In this document: piece after piece, positions 22,478 through 29,672 of the stretch | Position numbering within the stretch: the first letter of the stretch is position 1 | Layout of the letters: every line of letters starts with the position of its first letter | Origin: a virus | IMG/VR virus record: IMGVR_UViG_3300009528_000460 | Span: 1-36,572 of that record | Reading direction: 5' to 3' (one strand) | Length of the DNA: 36,572 bases | Program-made: the position numbers and the translations under genes | Notes under the pieces: model-generated | What the model was told of the DNA's origin: nothing | The model's input: only the letters and a program-made list of their open reading frames with translations | Databases searched by the model: none

Positions 22478-22805
22478 TTTGCCTTACCTCTCTGAGATAG
22501 TTGTTGATTGTCCTCCTGCCTACACCCATGGCGGCAGCAATCTGGAGAGTGCTATGGCCCTCCGACCACAACCCCACGGCGACAGCCCGCCGCTCCCTGG
22601 CCTCCTGAATCTTGTGAAGATCATATCCCCACTGGATAGCCATGCTGATCCTGGGCTCGACGCTCGTAATCTCCATCATATGAGGCTCCACATATCGACA
22701 GTCCGGCAGCGGGCACTCGAAGCAGCAACCCGCCTCCTTGCATCCGCAAGTCGGCTGGTGGTGACAGATCTGGGCGGGATTCTTTACAATAACAGTTGAA
22801 GGCAT
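22467..22805 (-). CDS. Cys-rich plus helix-turn-helix protein between terminase and portal
   Basis: The 112-residue protein overlaps the terminase stop by 22 bp and the portal start by 11 bp. The N-terminal 40 residues hold about seven Cys (CHHQPTCGCKEAGCCFECPLPDC), suggesting one or two zinc sites. The C-terminal 40 residues are a clear helix-turn-helix of the Hin/sigma-region-4 type: GHSTLQIAAAMGVGRRTINNYLREV. It could bind DNA at the packaging or late-gene level, for example as an accessory to the terminase. Its exact role is unknown. Confidence 0.6.
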   Translation of the reverse strand: MPSTVIVKNPAQICHHQPTCGCKEAGCCFECPLPDCRYVEPHMMEITSVEPRISMAIQWGYDLHKIQEARERRAVAVGLWSEGHSTLQIAAAMGVGRRTINNYLREVRQNGE

Positions 22806-24328
22806 TCGTACGTCCCCATGCTGGCCGCCACTGCCAGGTCTATCTTCTTGCTCGGAGACTTCTTGACTATGCGGAGCTTGCTGTCCTCGCCCTTCTGCAA
22901 CTTTGCCCGAGCATTCAGCAGATGCTCTCGGACCTCGGGCAGCCCAGGGTGGGACAGACGCTTCTGGACGATGAGGTCGTAGAGCTGCCGATCGGCCTGT
23001 AGACGCAGCGCACCTTGGTCAAAGGAGATTGTCCAGATGCTGAGGTCGCGATTGATTCGCTGCATCATGTCCGTCAACTGGAACTGGTCGTAGGTGATCT
23101 CCACTACATTGTAGGGAGGGATGAGATTCTTCTCCTGGCAGGCAGGACAGCCCTCGCGCACATGAGCGAACTGCGGCTCCTGGCTGTGGCCGAGACGGCA
23201 GCCGCCGAGGATGAGAGACCTGATAAAGCACTCTGGCTCGGCGTAGTCAATCTCCCCTCCGCCCTTGGGAGGAGTCCATCTGCGGGCAGCCTGGATGATG
23301 ACATCGTCGGGCCGCTGCGGGTGCCGCGTCACTGCTACTACGGCGAAGCAGTCGCCAGTACTGGCCGCATCCACGGAGATGACTACGGGGATCTTGCCAA
23401 TCAGTAGAGGTCGCGCACGGCCAGCATCCCTATTTGCCTCAAGAGCAACCTCGTTGGGGAGGAACTGTGGCAGCGTCTTATCCTCGCAGGCGTCCCAGAG
23501 CTCTATATGAATGAACGGCGCAGTGTCCTCGCCGGCCAGGGCATCGTCGGGCGAGTCGGGTGCGTAGAAGTTCAAGCCCGCCGCCGTCAGATTCCCTGCC
23601 TGCGTCTCGTACCACGCCGGGTCCCGCCCAGGCCTCTGTCGCCAGTCCTGGAAGAAGGGGTGGAGCTGGGAGGCACCCTCCTCGGCGGCATCCCAGAGCT
23701 CCTTGAGGTAGTTGTCCTCGCCCGCGCCGCGCGAGAGCACATGGCAGGTGCCGCCTGGCGCGATGGTGGAGGCGACAGCGTTCCAGGTAGCCTCCGCGAA
23801 GGGCATGCGCGCGATCTCGTCCACGTGCGCGTGTATACAACTTTGCTCTATGGAGACGTTCGGCCCGGCGGCATAGGTGGAGATGGTACGGACATCGTCC
23901 GGCCCCATGCGGAAACGCAGGCTCCTCTCCGTATCCCCGCCCCTCTCGTCGCTGAGGATCTTGGGCCGAATGGCCTCTGGCAGCCGCTGCAGGCCGAATC
24001 GGACGTAGCCGAGGAGCTCCTTGGCGGCCTCAAAGTCCCGACTGAACAGGTGCACCCTAGCGTTCGCGGCGGTCAGAGCCTTGAAGCCATCCCAGGCACA
24101 CTCCAGCTCTGTAAAGCCGAGCTTGCCAGCCTTGAGCGCCAGGAGCCAGGGATGCTCCAGCATCACGCCGAGGAAGGCCTCCTGCCCTGGCCAGAGCTCT
24201 GAGAAGCGCCGAACCTGCCCGGTCTCCCTGTCCACGAAGTGCCACAGAGGCAGGAAGGTCCGGAAGGACATCAGGGCAACCCTGCGCCCCAGTTCCTCCC
24301 TAGCCTCTGCCAGCCTGGTATCTGCCAT
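22784..24328 (-). CDS. terL: Terminase large subunit
   Basis: The protein is 514 residues from ATG 24328, chosen because it makes a TAATG junction and follows GGGGAAG; an in-frame upstream ATG at 24370 overlaps the previous gene. The ATPase has a deviant Walker A (LKAGKLGFTE, about residues 65-74) and a Walker B VDEIARM (D170/E171). The RNase H-like nuclease shows Asp in VVISVDAAST (D320), ITYDQF (D414) and KKIDLAVAAS (D497). An H-x-C-P-x-C segment (REGCPACQEK) lies inside the nuclease domain and may bind zinc, which is not usual. It packages DNA into the procapsid using the portal. Confidence 0.85.
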   Translation of the reverse strand: MADTRLAEAREELGRRVALMSFRTFLPLWHFVDRETGQVRRFSELWPGQEAFLGVMLEHPWLLALKAGKLGFTELECAWDGFKALTAANARVHLFSRDFEAAKELLGYVRFGLQRLPEAIRPKILSDERGGDTERSLRFRMGPDDVRTISTYAAGPNVSIEQSCIHAHVDEIARMPFAEATWNAVASTIAPGGTCHVLSRGAGEDNYLKELWDAAEEGASQLHPFFQDWRQRPGRDPAWYETQAGNLTAAGLNFYAPDSPDDALAGEDTAPFIHIELWDACEDKTLPQFLPNEVALEANRDAGRARPLLIGKIPVVISVDAASTGDCFAVVAVTRHPQRPDDVIIQAARRWTPPKGGGEIDYAEPECFIRSLILGGCRLGHSQEPQFAHVREGCPACQEKNLIPPYNVVEITYDQFQLTDMMQRINRDLSIWTISFDQGALRLQADRQLYDLIVQKRLSHPGLPEVREHLLNARAKLQKGEDSKLRIVKKSPSKKIDLAVAASMGTYECLQLLL

Positions 24329-24567
24329 TACTTCCCCTTGCTTCGATGCCAGGGCCAGATTGCTCGCCACATCCTCCTCAGTTCCTCTCGCGGATGCTCC
24401 AAAGATTCAAGTGGGTGCTCTGTCGGGGGGAGCGGCTCTATGATGTTTCCTTTCCTATTGGGTTGGATTCTTTCAGCCATCACCTTGTCGCGGACCACGC
24501 CGAGGAGGATAATGACCTGCGTCAGCAGCTTGTAGGCTAAGAGCCTCGTACGACTGGCCTTCGGCAT
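24328..24567 (-). CDS. 79-residue unknown protein upstream of the large terminase
   Basis: Starts at ATG 24567 with GGAGAG upstream and ends at a TAATG overlap with the terminase gene. The N-terminal 30 residues are hydrophobic/basic (RLLAYKLLTQVIILLGVVRDKV), possibly a membrane-interacting or amphipathic helix. The C-terminal part is Pro- and Trp-rich and basic. It is the first gene behind the promoter at 24582-24610. No family is recognised. Confidence 0.55.
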   Translation of the reverse strand: MPKASRTRLLAYKLLTQVIILLGVVRDKVMAERIQPNRKGNIIEPLPPTEHPLESLEHPREELRRMWRAIWPWHRSKGK

Positions 24568-24581
24568 ACTCGCTCTCCTCT

Positions 24582-24610
24582 ATTATATACCTTTGCTACC
24601 TAGAAAAAAT
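24582..24610 (-). promoter_or_regulatory. Candidate promoter of the terminase-portal operon
   Basis: Minus-strand -10 TATAAT (24582-24587) with a 17-nt spacer to ATTTTT (24605-24610). The -35 is weak, but the spacer CTAGG...GGTA closely matches the rightward promoter at 17328-17356, so it looks like a member of the same family. The first gene starts at 24567. Confidence 0.5.
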
Positions 24611-24629
24611 CGCATCATTATCTCTACAC

Positions 24630-24854
24630 CTAATCCCTGCAGACCGCGCAGCATTCCGGTTCTTTTTCAAACATCGGTGAGATTACGCTAAGGTTTATAA
24701 TACCTACCCCTATCTCTACCGCCGTTACCCCGTATCTACCAGCCGCTTTGGTTAGGGTTAGGAACCAGCGTACCCGTTGCATCCAGGTAATGGGAGCCGA
24801 GGGGTAGGTTCTATTAAACCCCACGATTTTGGTATCAATCCTATCTACCGGCAA
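24630..24854 (-). CDS. Possible 74-residue protein, TTG start
   Basis: TTG 24854 follows GGGAGGG by about eight bases. The product has a hydrophobic middle (GVTAVEIGVGIINLSVI) and ends CCAVCRD, so a membrane segment with a Cys cluster is possible. GC is lower than in the neighbours and no similarity is recognised. The stretch 24568-24934 otherwise contains only the promoter and one direct repeat. It could be non-coding. Confidence 0.35.
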   Translation of the reverse strand: MPVDRIDTKIVGFNRTYPSAPITWMQRVRWFLTLTKAAGRYGVTAVEIGVGIINLSVISPMFEKEPECCAVCRD

Positions 24855-24902
24855 TTGTATACCCTCCCGCCGGCTGGCAGGTCCCTCCGGTCATGTGCTG
24901 CC

Positions 24903-24933
24903 TACCAAGTATCGACCCCTACAGATAGGACTC
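24903..24933 (-). repeat. 31-bp direct repeat, copy A
   Basis: About 26 of 31 bases match copy B at 25213-25243. It lies 1 bp after the stop of the gene at 24935-25213, so that gene is bracketed by the two copies. Shared core on the minus strand: GAGTCCTATCT, then GTC-x-ATACTTGGTA. Confidence 0.7.
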
Positions 24934-24934
24934 G

Positions 24935-25213
24935 TCATGGCTTCGCCACCCAGTAGAATGTGAATGGGGCACTCAGGATACGGAGGTAAGCCTGCTGCCT
25001 CACATCATCCCATCCGCAGTGGAACTCTCCCTCCGCGATCTCGCAGGCCCAAGTTCCCCATCCGTCCTGCCTGCCTTGTCCCCAGCAGTTGGCGTTGTAA
25101 TGTAGACTGAGAGGTATCAAGGAGGCTTCCTCCAGAGCCTGCCAGATCTTCCTGGCCACGCCTCGCGCCGGCGGCTCTTCGGGAGTGTACGCTGCGCTTA
25201 GTCTCTTACGCAT
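24935..25213 (-). CDS. 92-residue unknown protein flanked by direct repeats
   Basis: ATG 25213 lies in the last bases of repeat copy B. The product has a basic start (MRKRLSAAYTPEEPP), then LHYNANCWGQGRQDGWGTWACEI and GEFHCGWDDVRQQAYLRIL. Trp, Cys and His are frequent, but there is no recognisable family. Being bracketed by 31-bp repeats suggests insertion as a unit or a shared expression signal. Confidence 0.55.
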   Translation of the reverse strand: MRKRLSAAYTPEEPPARGVARKIWQALEEASLIPLSLHYNANCWGQGRQDGWGTWACEIAEGEFHCGWDDVRQQAYLRILSAPFTFYWVAKP

Positions 25214-25243
25214 ACCAAGTATAGACCCTCTGAGATAGGACTC
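25213..25243 (-). repeat. 31-bp direct repeat, copy B (leader of the 92-residue gene)
   Basis: Minus strand: GAGTCCTATCTCAGAGGGTC then TATACTTGGTATG, ending at the start codon. A partial third copy (CCTATCTCCAGGGGTCTA) is at 25404-25422. TATACT resembles a -10, but no good -35 lies 17 nt upstream. Confidence 0.7.
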
Positions 25244-25430
25244 ATTGCTCTGCCTTCACTGAATTGGGTGGGACATAACCGTACACAAATCGCTCCGTCT
25301 TGCACTCAAGACACCTTATCTCGTAACCCTTTACCCTCGCTTCCAATCGCTGCACATCTCTCCAAGCGAAACACTCTTCACACCAAAACTTCTGCTTCTG
25401 CTTTAGACCCCTGGAGATAGGAGGCTTCAC
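25242..25430 (-). CDS. 62-residue zinc ribbon protein
   Basis: GTG 25430 is chosen for its GTGA overlap with the preceding stop and GAGGAG upstream; the longer frame overlaps that gene deeply. CEEC near residue 14 and CLEC near 37, with YEIRC between, form a zinc ribbon. A basic N-terminus (SRGLKQKQK) could contact nucleic acid. It is part of a run of small genes upstream of terminase. The function is unknown. Confidence 0.55.
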   Translation of the reverse strand: MKPPISRGLKQKQKFWCEECFAWRDVQRLEARVKGYEIRCLECKTERFVYGYVPPNSVKAEQ

Positions 25431-25711
25431 CGCTGAACTCCTCGTAGTGTAATCATGAATGACCTTAGCAGAGGATTGCTTGCAGCGTACTCCGGCCCTG
25501 CCAGGGTGACGGCCTCCTGCATCTCGACCAGACCCCACTCGTTCCAGGGCAGGCCGGTCTTGACCTCGAGCGCCTCGATGGGATCCTGGTGCACCCGCAG
25601 GCAGGCCTCGTAGGTCTTCTGGCGCAGCACTGACTCTGGCCGCAGGGTAGGGTCGACGCCTACCATCTGAGCATGGAGCTTTAGCTCCTCCAGGTCAAAT
25701 CTCATCGGCAT
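25427..25711 (-). CDS. 94-residue unknown protein
   Basis: Starts at ATG 25711, overlapping the preceding stop by 10 bp, and ends coupled to the zinc ribbon gene. The sequence is mainly helical (FDLEELKLHAQMVGVDPTLRPE, then EALEVKTGLPWNEWGLVEMQEA). No Cys cluster, membrane segment or known motif is seen. Operon position suggests a packaging or DNA-metabolism accessory, but nothing in the sequence proves it. Confidence 0.5.
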   Translation of the reverse strand: MPMRFDLEELKLHAQMVGVDPTLRPESVLRQKTYEACLRVHQDPIEALEVKTGLPWNEWGLVEMQEAVTLAGPEYAASNPLLRSFMITLRGVQR

Positions 25712-26034
25712 GTCTGTTCTCCTCCCTTTAGGACGATGACAGGCTGCCGCACCTTATCGATCGGCTTTGCCCATATCGTGAACTGACCCCATTTCCTCAA
25801 GCACTTAGCAGCATCCTCAGTGGTAAAGCCCTCTGCCAGTACCTCACTCTGCAGGAGTCCTGGCCGTGTGTCCTGGATTAACTCCTCGCTCAGGGTAAGG
25901 AACCAATCCGAGCTCTCGGGATCTGCCTTCCAGCAAAGGTATTCTACCCGGATGCTTCTCCCCTGGCCATCCTCGGCCTCTATGAACCTCGGAGCCTTTG
26001 GCCCCGGCGGACCGTCAAAGCGTAGCCTAATCAT
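25702..26034 (-). CDS. 110-residue phage protein of unknown function
   Basis: ATG 26034 is preceded by AAAGGAG and overlaps the previous stop as ATGA. It begins MIRLRFDGPPGPKAPRFIEA, then EDGQGRSIRVEYLCW, a start I have seen in many uncultivated-phage small proteins. The second half (WGQFTIWAKPIDKVRQPVIVLKGG) is beta-like. No role is known. Confidence 0.6.
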   Translation of the reverse strand: MIRLRFDGPPGPKAPRFIEAEDGQGRSIRVEYLCWKADPESSDWFLTLSEELIQDTRPGLLQSEVLAEGFTTEDAAKCLRKWGQFTIWAKPIDKVRQPVIVLKGGEQTCR

Positions 26035-26270
26035 GCTTCTCCTTTCTCCTTTGGCGGCTCCCATGATGCGAAGAATCGTTTGAGGCAGGCGAAGCTAGGG
26101 AACACCCAGCCATCCTTCACACGAGGCGGATCGTCGCAGTAGACAGTTATGCCCACCCATCCCTTTGGCCTAAAGAAGCCTTTGGCCTTGGCTCCGCAGC
26201 CGCAGGGACACTCGAACTCCCTCTCCACAGCCAAGGAGCTCCCACACGCGGTAGGGCTATCCTTTTCCAT
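26031..26270 (-). CDS. 79-residue Cys-containing protein
   Basis: Start ATG 26270 sits eight bases after GGAGG; GTG 26273 is an alternative. It overlaps the small-terminase stop by 14 bp. CPCGC near residue 21, plus two single Cys further on (VYCDD, FACLK), give a possible zinc site. AKGFFRPKGWVGITVYCDDPP resembles a small beta domain. The function is unknown. Confidence 0.5.
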   Translation of the reverse strand: MEKDSPTACGSSLAVEREFECPCGCGAKAKGFFRPKGWVGITVYCDDPPRVKDGWVFPSFACLKRFFASWEPPKEKGEA

Positions 26271-26802
26271 CACCGTCGCCTCCTGAGGGCAGAACCTTGA
26301 CCTCTCCCTCTATGATCTCTTTGCGCTCGAGGTGCCCGACATAGGCCAGGAGCTCCTCGTCGGAGAGGTCGCCGAGAGCCTTTGGCTGAGAGGTCCCTAT
26401 CTGCACGAGGGTTACTGAGGAAGTGGCCGTGGCTCCACCGCCTCCCGCTGCTGCTACGTCCAGGCCAAGGAGCCGGGCCAGCCGGGCGGAGAGTTGGAGG
26501 TAGACCTTAATGGCGTCCAGGGTGACGGGAGAAGTGTTGCCGCCAATGAGTTGAGGCCAGAGCTTGTTGATGATCTTCTCTATGCGACGCTTCTCCACGC
26601 TGCGGAGGGTATCTACTTCCTCCTGGCCAGCCTCCCGCAGCTCCTTGTCCACAGCGTTGAAGGCAGCGGAGGGGTTGGCGTAGCCGCACATCTCGGCGAT
26701 GCGCTCGAAGGTCCAGCCGGCCACCCGCAGGCCCACGGCCTGCCGCCGCCGCTGGGCCTCGTCGATCTTCTTGGGAGAGAGCCGGTTGGTTCGCTTTGCC
26801 AT
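26257..26802 (-). CDS. Probable terminase small subunit
   Basis: The 181-residue protein has an N-terminal helix-turn-helix (GLRVAGWTFERIAEMCGYANPSAA, residues about 24-47), a long helical middle (EKRRIEKIINKLWPQ, DAIKVYLQLSARLARLLGLD) for oligomerisation, and a flexible Gly/Ala linker before an acidic C-terminus (LGDLSDEELLAYVGHLERKEI). This is the terminase small subunit layout. It lies five small genes upstream of the large terminase, farther than usual. Its own promoter lies 29 bp upstream. Confidence 0.7.
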   Translation of the reverse strand: MAKRTNRLSPKKIDEAQRRRQAVGLRVAGWTFERIAEMCGYANPSAAFNAVDKELREAGQEEVDTLRSVEKRRIEKIINKLWPQLIGGNTSPVTLDAIKVYLQLSARLARLLGLDVAAAGGGGATATSSVTLVQIGTSQPKALGDLSDEELLAYVGHLERKEIIEGEVKVLPSGGDGDGKG

Positions 26803-26830
26803 TTTCCGTCCTTATGTGTTTTCCTTTTTA

Positions 26831-26859
26831 AGTATAACCCGCCTGGAGCGATCCGTAAA
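26831..26859 (-). promoter_or_regulatory. Promoter of the small-terminase operon
   Basis: -35 TTTACG (26854-26859), 17-nt spacer, -10 TATACT (26831-26836), with ACTTTAC shared with the other promoters. It lies 29 bp upstream of the small-terminase ATG and immediately after the stop of the 72-residue gene. Confidence 0.6.
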
Positions 26860-26861
26860 GT

Positions 26862-27080
26862 TTAGGTAGAATCCTTTGCATAGCAAGACCAGGAAGGGAC
26901 GGGACTCCTTGCCTGCCTCCTCGCCTCCTGGAGCTCAGCATCGATCTGAGGAGCTATGATGCTGGGTACCGCTGGAGGCCGATCGCACATGTCCAGCATC
27001 CAGATGACCGTAGCAAGCAGATTGCGAAGGCGAGCCATCTCTCTTTCCTGAAGAGCTTGATCTTGTTCCTTCCTATCCAC
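26862..27080 (-). CDS. 72-residue helical protein
   Basis: ATG 27080 has GGAGGAAAAGG upstream. The N-terminal EQDQALQEREMARLRNLLATVIWML is an amphipathic helix with a coiled-coil look; the rest is Pro-rich, then basic. No known family. It ends just before the small-terminase promoter. Confidence 0.5.
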   Translation of the reverse strand: MDRKEQDQALQEREMARLRNLLATVIWMLDMCDRPPAVPSIIAPQIDAELQEARRQARSPVPSWSCYAKDST

Positions 27081-27091
27081 CTTTTCCTCCT

Positions 27092-27580
27092 CTACTGGAT
27101 CTGCTCCCTCTCCCAGTCATAGGCAAGAACAGGCTTCTGAGGGGTGAGCCTCCACACCCAGGAGTAAGGAATGCCTGTCTCCCTATCGAGTTCTGTGCCT
27201 ACCCCAATCACTAGCAGCGAATCGTATTCCCTCCTTAGAAGAGGCGCGATCTTTGTCTCTATCTCCTCCTGGAGGGAGGTGCCGTGCGGCATGGTCTCGA
27301 CCGGGAAGTTGGTGATCCAATGAGGCTTCCCGTCGGCAAAGCCTAGCACCGTGCAGTAAGGAAAACGCTGGGCCGGGAGAGCATCGCTTAGTCCTTTGAG
27401 CCAGGAAGGATCGCAGAACTCGGCCAGGAAGTGAGCGAAACGCTGCCCTTCCGCCTGGGCTTCGTCTGCATTGCCGCTCGGCTCCATCGAGACGGAATGC
27501 TCCTGAAGGAACTTGCTGAACTCCGCGTCATAGCCATCTCCTACGCAGATCTGGATGTTGTGAACTTGGGTGCGTTCCAT
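27092..27580 (-). CDS. 162-residue unknown protein
   Basis: ATG 27580 follows GGAGG at moderate distance. Visible parts are a beta-like start (VHNIQICVGDGYD), an acidic helix, and a C-terminal LLVIGVGTELDRETGIPYSWVWRL. The mix suggests a small alpha/beta domain, but no catalytic motif or family is recognised. It is co-directional with the pyr genes upstream and the terminase genes downstream. Confidence 0.5.
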   Translation of the reverse strand: MERTQVHNIQICVGDGYDAEFSKFLQEHSVSMEPSGNADEAQAEGQRFAHFLAEFCDPSWLKGLSDALPAQRFPYCTVLGFADGKPHWITNFPVETMPHGTSLQEEIETKIAPLLRREYDSLLVIGVGTELDRETGIPYSWVWRLTPQKPVLAYDWEREQIQ

Positions 27581-27619
27581 TTCAGCCTCCTTCCTGACCT
27601 CGCAGAGACTGCGAAGCCG

Positions 27620-28168
27620 CTAAACTGCCTCCACGTGGGCGACGCCTTCTTGCTCCTCCATCATTTCTTCAACTGTCTGCATCAGATGGCAACCACAGGC
27701 GTATTGCTTCTCGCGCTTGCGGCTACAAGGGCCAGACACGACAAACCTAGCCGTCTGTAGACAACCAATACTGCCCTTCTCCTCCTCTTGCTTGATGTAA
27801 ACCATGCTGCACAGAGGCTTGGAAGCACCCAAACGCTCCGCAAAGCCTCTAAGCCTCTCCGCCGTCGCCGCCGGGTCCAGACGCGCGTCGGCCTCCTCGA
27901 GCGTCTCCTTCTCCGCTCCGGCGAGCACTGCAACAAGGCTATCAAGCACCTCCTTGCCTGCCGCGACGGCGGCGACGAGAGTGTCAGCGATGCGCTCTTG
28001 CTCCGTCTCCTGCTCCACGCCACGCAGTCCGGTGACGATACTCCTCAGTATCTGACGCTCGGTGTTGGGAGTAGATCGCCAGAGCCGAATTGCTCTCTCG
28101 AGCCAGTTAGACACAGCCCCCAGCGCCCCCTGGTCATTGGGCACCCATATCCTTATCAGGCGTTTCAT
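27620..28168 (-). CDS. 182-residue unknown protein with Cys-rich tail
   Basis: ATG 28168 has GGAGAAGCG upstream. Residues 1-120 are helical, including QILRSIVTGLRGVEQETEQERIA and an Ala-rich segment. From about 115 the sequence changes character: four or five Cys (CSMV, GCLQ, PCSRK, ACGC) before a His/Glu-rich end (EEMMEEQEG). The Cys tail may bind zinc or an Fe-S cluster. No family is recognised. It follows the OMP decarboxylase gene by 17 bp. Confidence 0.45.
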   Translation of the reverse strand: MKRLIRIWVPNDQGALGAVSNWLERAIRLWRSTPNTERQILRSIVTGLRGVEQETEQERIADTLVAAVAAGKEVLDSLVAVLAGAEKETLEEADARLDPAATAERLRGFAERLGASKPLCSMVYIKQEEEKGSIGCLQTARFVVSGPCSRKREKQYACGCHLMQTVEEMMEEQEGVAHVEAV

Positions 28169-28185
28169 CGCTTCTCCTCCCTCTT

Positions 28186-28809
28186 CTAGAACTGTCGATA
28201 CAAAGCATGGCCAATGGCTGCTAGAGCCTCGTCGGGGTCCCTCGCCCGAGTAAGTGGTCGACCAACAATTAGGTAGTCCGCCTGAGACTCAGCCGCCTCC
28301 TTGAATGTCGCCACCTGCCACTGGTCATCCACTGGAGCTTGGCCAAAGCGCAGACCTGGACAAAGTGTGGACAGATAAGGAGCCTCTCGCTTGACGTAGC
28401 CTACCTCTGCCACAGGACAGACCACGCCGTCTACAAAACCCTTACACACCGCCAGTTTGCTCTCAAAGTCCGTAGGATACGGAGGTAGACTAGTCAGCCT
28501 GAGCACCCCGAACATCTTGAGACCCGGCTGAGCAGCTTCCTTCGCAGCTTGGAGCATCTCTACATCGCCATCTACGTGGATTGTGAAGCCCCACACACAG
28601 TAGGGTATCCAACGCACGGCCTCCGCTACGACAGAGGGAATGTCTAGGAACTTGCCGTCATAGAGAACCTGATAGCCCATCTCAGCCACTTCCAGCGCCG
28701 CTCGAGAGCCCACCTCAGTGATAAGAGGTAGACCCACCTTGCATATCGAGAGCTTACCAGCGTAGCGCTTGGCCTCCTCCAGAGTGTTGGCGGCTAGGAT
28801 AATCTCCAT
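28186..28809 (-). CDS. pyrF: Orotidine 5'-phosphate decarboxylase
   Basis: The 207-residue protein is close to the usual 210-240. It shows the ODCase active site D-x-K-x-x-D as YDGKFLDIP (D51, K53, D56), the upstream Lys in CKVGLP (K24), CPGLRFG in place of the SPG-x-G loop, and the phosphate-binding IVGRPLTRARDP near 181-192. The usual first-strand Asp is Asn in LAAN, a substitution worth noting. It would convert OMP to UMP. A phosphoribosyltransferase of the OPRTase type lies two small genes upstream in the same operon, so the last two steps of UMP synthesis are encoded together. Confidence 0.8.
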   Translation of the reverse strand: MEIILAANTLEEAKRYAGKLSICKVGLPLITEVGSRAALEVAEMGYQVLYDGKFLDIPSVVAEAVRWIPYCVWGFTIHVDGDVEMLQAAKEAAQPGLKMFGVLRLTSLPPYPTDFESKLAVCKGFVDGVVCPVAEVGYVKREAPYLSTLCPGLRFGQAPVDDQWQVATFKEAAESQADYLIVGRPLTRARDPDEALAAIGHALYRQF

Positions 28810-28812
28810 TGG

Positions 28813-29016
28813 CTACTTGCCCACCATGAACATTCGATAGTCCCGCCCTGCCTTGTTGGCATGCTCCTGGGCTGCGGCCTTCAACTTGCCGCGCTCTTCT
28901 GGCTCTAGGACGGGATTCGCCTGGGTTGCCAGCACTGCACACCGCACGCTCTCGTTGCTGTCCAACAGAATGCCGAGAGCGATCACCAAATCGTTGCGAT
29001 CTATCTTATTCGCCAT
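28813..29016 (-). CDS. 67-residue unknown protein between the pyr genes
   Basis: ATG 29016 follows GGAGAATAGCG. The sequence is a compact helical protein (LVIALGILLDSNESVRCAVL; KLKAAAQEHANKAGRDYRMFM). It overlaps the preceding membrane-peptide gene by 11 bp and ends 3 bp before pyrF. No motif is recognised. Confidence 0.5.
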   Translation of the reverse strand: MANKIDRNDLVIALGILLDSNESVRCAVLATQANPVLEPEERGKLKAAAQEHANKAGRDYRMFMVGK

Positions 29017-29179
29017 CGCTATTCTCCTTTCCTAGAAACTTCGCTCCGAACTTGCACCAGCGGTCAAGCATCCACTGTCCTACTTCCACAAGGAGCCAGT
29101 CACCGCCTAGCCACGTGCAGAGCTTCCGCGTCAAAATCCAAACCAAGAGGCTACAGGATGTGGCCAGGATGATCTCCAT
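29006..29179 (-). CDS. 57-residue membrane peptide
   Basis: ATG 29179 is chosen for GGAGGGATGAG upstream. Residues 2-13 (EIILATSCSLLVWIL) form one short hydrophobic segment followed by basic and Trp-rich sequence. It could be a small membrane or amphipathic peptide in the pyr operon. Function unknown. Confidence 0.45.
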   Translation of the reverse strand: MEIILATSCSLLVWILTRKLCTWLGGDWLLVEVGQWMLDRWCKFGAKFLGKENSDGE

Positions 29180-29180
29180 C

Positions 29181-29648
29181 TCATCCCTCCAGCAGCGGCA
29201 GGTCAATCTTGGCCCAGGCCGAAGTAGCCGAGACGACAATCCCTGGAGGCACTCGGGCCACTACCACCAGAGCCCATCGAGTGTCCTTGACCTCCCCGAT
29301 GCTCGCGCCGGTGGTGAGAACGTCGTCCACGGCGATGATCGCAGATCCCGCTATCGAGATTCCTGGTTCTCCCAGAAGTGCAAAGGTTCCTCCCATCTTA
29401 GTAGCGATAGCCTTTGCCCAGGGAATGCCTCCTCTCGGGACGCCTATGAAGTGGAAGAGCTTGTGGCCAGGGAAGATTCGCCGTAGCTCCCTCTCCCAGC
29501 AGTCCAGCACGAGCTCTCGCACCTTCTTATCCGCAAAGATCGACTCACAGTTCACGAACCAATGGCTCTCGCTTCCGCTGTGAAGAACAACGGGAGGATC
29601 GTAGAAAGTCAGGGGCAGAGAGTGGATACCTACTATTTGCTTTCCCAT
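29181..29648 (-). CDS. pyrE: Orotate phosphoribosyltransferase-like protein
   Basis: The 155-residue protein is shorter than the usual 200-plus. It has the OPRTase N-terminal signature S-G-x-x-S as LHSGSESHWFV (24-33), GVPRGGIPWAKAIATKMGG (69-87), and the PRPP-binding IAVDDVLTTGAS (105-116), which fits the OPRTase V-D-D-V-x-T-T-G-x-S pattern. The shortening is mainly in the hood and C-terminal part. It would make OMP from orotate and PRPP, feeding the PyrF downstream. Alternatively it could be another type I phosphoribosyltransferase; the SG-x-x-S signature and pyrF context favour OPRTase. Confidence 0.75.
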   Translation of the reverse strand: MGKQIVGIHSLPLTFYDPPVVLHSGSESHWFVNCESIFADKKVRELVLDCWERELRRIFPGHKLFHFIGVPRGGIPWAKAIATKMGGTFALLGEPGISIAGSAIIAVDDVLTTGASIGEVKDTRWALVVVARVPPGIVVSATSAWAKIDLPLLEG

Positions 29649-29672
29649 GTTGCTCCTTTCTTGTTCCCCATG

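Noticed and set aside
24641-24720. A plus-strand TATAAT near 24700 as a promoter
   Set aside because: No acceptable -35 at 16-18 nt and no plus-strand gene follows.
25820-25835. CTTTAC-type motif inside the gene at 25702-26034 as another promoter
   Set aside because: No -10 at 17 nt; the bases are explained by coding (GFTTED).
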